Part shown: positions 61,436-64,000 of the stretch, one piece after another
Numbering within the stretch: the stretch's first letter is position 1
How the letters are laid out: every line of letters begins with the position of its first letter
From: Liopterus haemorrhoidalis
Taxonomy: Eukaryota > Arthropoda > Insecta > Coleoptera > Dytiscidae
Direction: 5' to 3'
DNA length: 64,000 nt
Assembly: GCA_963971575.1 (NCBI GenBank)
Contig: OZ020618.1
Coordinates: 30,370,540 to 30,434,539, forward strand
Translations under genes and position numbers: made by a program
Notes under the pieces: model-generated
Told to the model about the DNA's origin: nothing
Database searches by the model: none
What the model saw: only the letters and a program-made list of their open reading frames with translations

Positions 61436-64000
61436 ATGGCACCTATACAGTGGAACATGAACGGCCTCTTTGCACATCTCCCAGAACTCCAGCAAATTAT
61501 ATCGCAAATACAAACATCATACATCTGTATTCAAGAAACACGTCTACGCAGTCACCAAGCAGTCAACCTTAGAAGATATACGGCCTTCAGAAAAGACAGA
61601 ACAGCCGCAAACATAGCAAGTGGATGTGTAGCCATATTTGTTGAAAATTCTATCCCTGCAGATAAGATAACCTCACAACAGAGTTAGAGGCAGTTGCAAT
61701 ATCCACAATTGTGCCTAACTTATACAAAATCACAATATGTAACATATACCTCCCTCCAAATAATATTTTCACATCAGAGCAAATCAATGCCGTGATAGAA
61801 CAGCTACCCCGACCATTTCTTCTGGTAGGCGATTTTAACAGCCATAACACTATTTGGGGTTCAGCACACTCGGATACGCGCGGTAGAAAAATAGAAAATA
61901 TTCTCAATGACTCCAGAGTGATATTAAATGATGGCACGCCCACACATTTCTGTGCCAGTACTGGAAATTTTTCTATAATTGACTTATCATTTTGTGACGC
62001 CTCGTTTGCACCTGATCTAAACTGGGAAGTGTTACCACTGTTATGGGGTAGCCACCACTTCCCTATTAAAATAACATTTCCAAAAACACAAAATATAATG
62101 AACAGACTTAGAAAAAAAAAGTGGAACCTTAGAGATGCAGACTGGGAAAAATTCCAAATGCTGTCAAATATAACAATATCAGTAAATACAAATTCTGACA
62201 TCAATGATCTTGTCGAACAGTTTACACAACGGATTAAACATGCAGCAATAGAAGCAATTGGTTACAAAAATACATATTCACACAAAAAACATGTACCGTG
62301 GTGGAATGAATCATGTAAAATAGCAGTAAAGCAATTAAAACGCGCCCTTAACCGCTACAAAAGAACAATCTGAAGAAGATTTCATATCGTTAAAAAAGTG
62401 TCGCTCGATATCTAAACGTACTATAATAGAGAGCAAAAAACAATCTTGGGAAAATTACGTTTCGACAATAACACCAACAACGGAAATATGGGGGAAAATA
62501 CGAAAAATCAGAAACACTAAAAATACAACTTTCACTACAACATTAATTAAAGACAACAGAATTATTACATCTCAACAAGATATAGCAGAAACTTTGGCTA
62601 ATAGTTTCGAACACACTTCATGTACCGAAAATTATCCAACACAATTTAAAATATATAAGAACGTAACAGAAAACGAGGAACTTAAAATAAACAAACAAGA
62701 ACATGATATTAACAAACCCTTTACAGTAACCGAACTAAAAACTGTAATAAAAAATCTAAAAGATAATAAATGTCCGGATAACATCACAACCGAGATCATC
62801 AAACAATTGCCCGAAAATACAATATTATACCTCTTAGAAATGTATAACCATATTTGGAATAATAATGTATATCCACAAAAATGTATATCCAACAATTTTA
62901 GTAAAATATTACAAAGCATGATCAATCGTAGACTCATGTGGTTCTTAGAATCAAATAAAATCCTGACATGTAACCAAGCCGGTTTTAGACAAAATCATTC
63001 AACAACAGACAATGTATTATTATTAGCAACAGAAATAGAAAAGGCATTTAAAAACCTAGAAGACACAATTGCAGTACTATTTGACATACAAAAAGCATAT
63101 GATATGACTTGGCGAAGACCAATCCTAAATGCGCTCAAAGAATATGGTTTAGATGGCAACATAATACATTACATTAAGAACTTTCTAGAACATCGAACTT
63201 TCAGAGTATATGCAAATGGACATGAATCACAACCAAAAATGCAGGAAAACGGCGTGCCACAAGGTGAAGTGATCAGCGTGACACTCTTTCTAATTGCAAT
63301 AAACAAAATAGCTCAAGAAATCCAAACACCAGTTAAATCCTGTTTATTTGCAGATGACTTGGTAATCTTCTGTTCGGTAAAAAACCTGTATTCCATAAAG
63401 TCAAAATTGCAAAAAACCATCAACAACCTTTCGATATGGTCGAACAGAACCGGTTTCGTTTTCTCACCCACTAAAACTAAGGCCATACACTTCAACAGAA
63501 GGCAATACAATAAAAAAAAAAACCCAATATTGAAAATACAGGATAATTTAATAGAATATGTAGATGTAGCTAAATTTATTGGGGTCACATTTGACAAAAA
63601 ATTAAGATGGACAGCACACTTAGCAAATATAAAACAAGATTGCACACAAAGACTTAACATAATAAAGACATTAGGGCATCAAAAATGGGGGGCAAATAAA
63701 GAAAACCTACTGAGACTGTATCAAGCAATCATCAGATCAAAACTAGAATATAGCTGCATTATTTTTAAACATATAAAACCCTCCTATAAGAAAATATTAC
63801 AGACTATACAAAACACTGCTCTTAGAATTGCAACCGGAGCTCTGCGCACTAGCCCAATCGACAGTCTACACTGTGAAGCTGGCCAGATTCCCATTGATTA
63901 TCGCATGTCTCAACTCTCTTTATGTTACCTTGCTAATGTTGCTAGTTTACCAGATTCACCCATACATCACCAAATTTTCCAAAATCTTAACAATAAACTC
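61436..64000 (+). pseudogene. LINE E ORF2: endonuclease and RT, runs off the window
   Basis: Same type as LINE C ORF2. 61436-61687 has PIQWNMNGLFAHL and CIQETRL; a frameshift near 61675 leads to 61711-62373 with ICNIYLPPN, LVGDFNSHNTIWGS and WGSHHFPI; another near 62370 leads to a frame open from about 62374 to the window end. RT: SWENYVSTITPTTEIWGKIR, QAGFRQNHSTTDN, LFDIQKAYDMTW, GVPQGEVISVTLF and LFADDLVIF (63347-63361), then RLNIIKTLGHQKWGANKENL. Between IWNNNVYPQK (about 62880) and MINRRLMWFLE about 40 residues, including the usual YRPISL motif, are deleted; the GPD of the upstream motif is also reduced to CPDN. RNase H would lie beyond 64000. Non-functional copy. Confidence 0.82.

Overview
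The window looks like part of an insect chromosome. It is AT-rich, has no recognisable host gene, and is built almost entirely of transposable elements inserted into one another. The evidence for an insect is a gypsy-group errantivirus with an env gene, and LINEs of R1, R4/Dong, RTE, I and CR1/Jockey type alongside mariner, hAT, Kolobok-like and Helentron-like DNA elements. The order cannot be fixed from the sequence; a hemipteran is only a guess.

Layout. 1-8.1 kb: a broken mariner (minus strand) holding a complete, apparently young errantivirus (452-8023, minus; LTRs identical by eye, gag, pol and env all open). 8.4-9.3 kb: 5'-truncated CR1/Jockey-group LINE (minus). 9.3-19 kb: AT-rich DNA with a microsatellite, inverted-repeat elements, a hAT-type element (17314-18161), small MITEs and a 3' scrap of an I-type LINE (about 15.96-16.77 kb). 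19.1-22.3 kb: an element with long, diverged terminal inverted repeats enclosing about seven copies of a ~290-bp tandem repeat. 22.8-35.7 kb: a PHD-finger LINE ('LINE B') whose ORF1 is split by about 8.8 kb of nested DNA. That DNA includes a Kolobok-like element (24364-31560, TTAA flanks), which in turn carries a full-length R1-clade LINE (25318-31258, both ORFs open) inside a 58-nt intron of its small transposase-derived gene.

35.7-38.6 kb: candidate non-autonomous Helentron containing a ~140-bp-arm palindrome. 39.7-45.7 kb: a mariner split by a minus-strand RTE fragment whose (TAA)n tail received an R4/Dong-type LINE (40003-43769). 46-56.5 kb: I-type LINE with RNase H ('LINE C'), its ORF1 split by a PHD-type LINE ('LINE D', 47617-52182). 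56.7-59.5 kb: further DNA transposons, including a hAT element with a perfect 8-bp duplication inside a mariner remnant. 60.2-64.0 kb: a second I-type LINE ('LINE E') running off the right edge.

Working together: within each autonomous element the genes form a replication unit (gag-pol-env; ORF1 nucleic-acid-binding protein plus ORF2 endonuclease/RT). Between elements the relationship is one of insertion, which gives a relative age order. The errantivirus and the R1 LINE look youngest; the mariners, Kolobok-like element and LINE B are older hosts. All names come from reading motifs and flanking repeats; no database search was possible.
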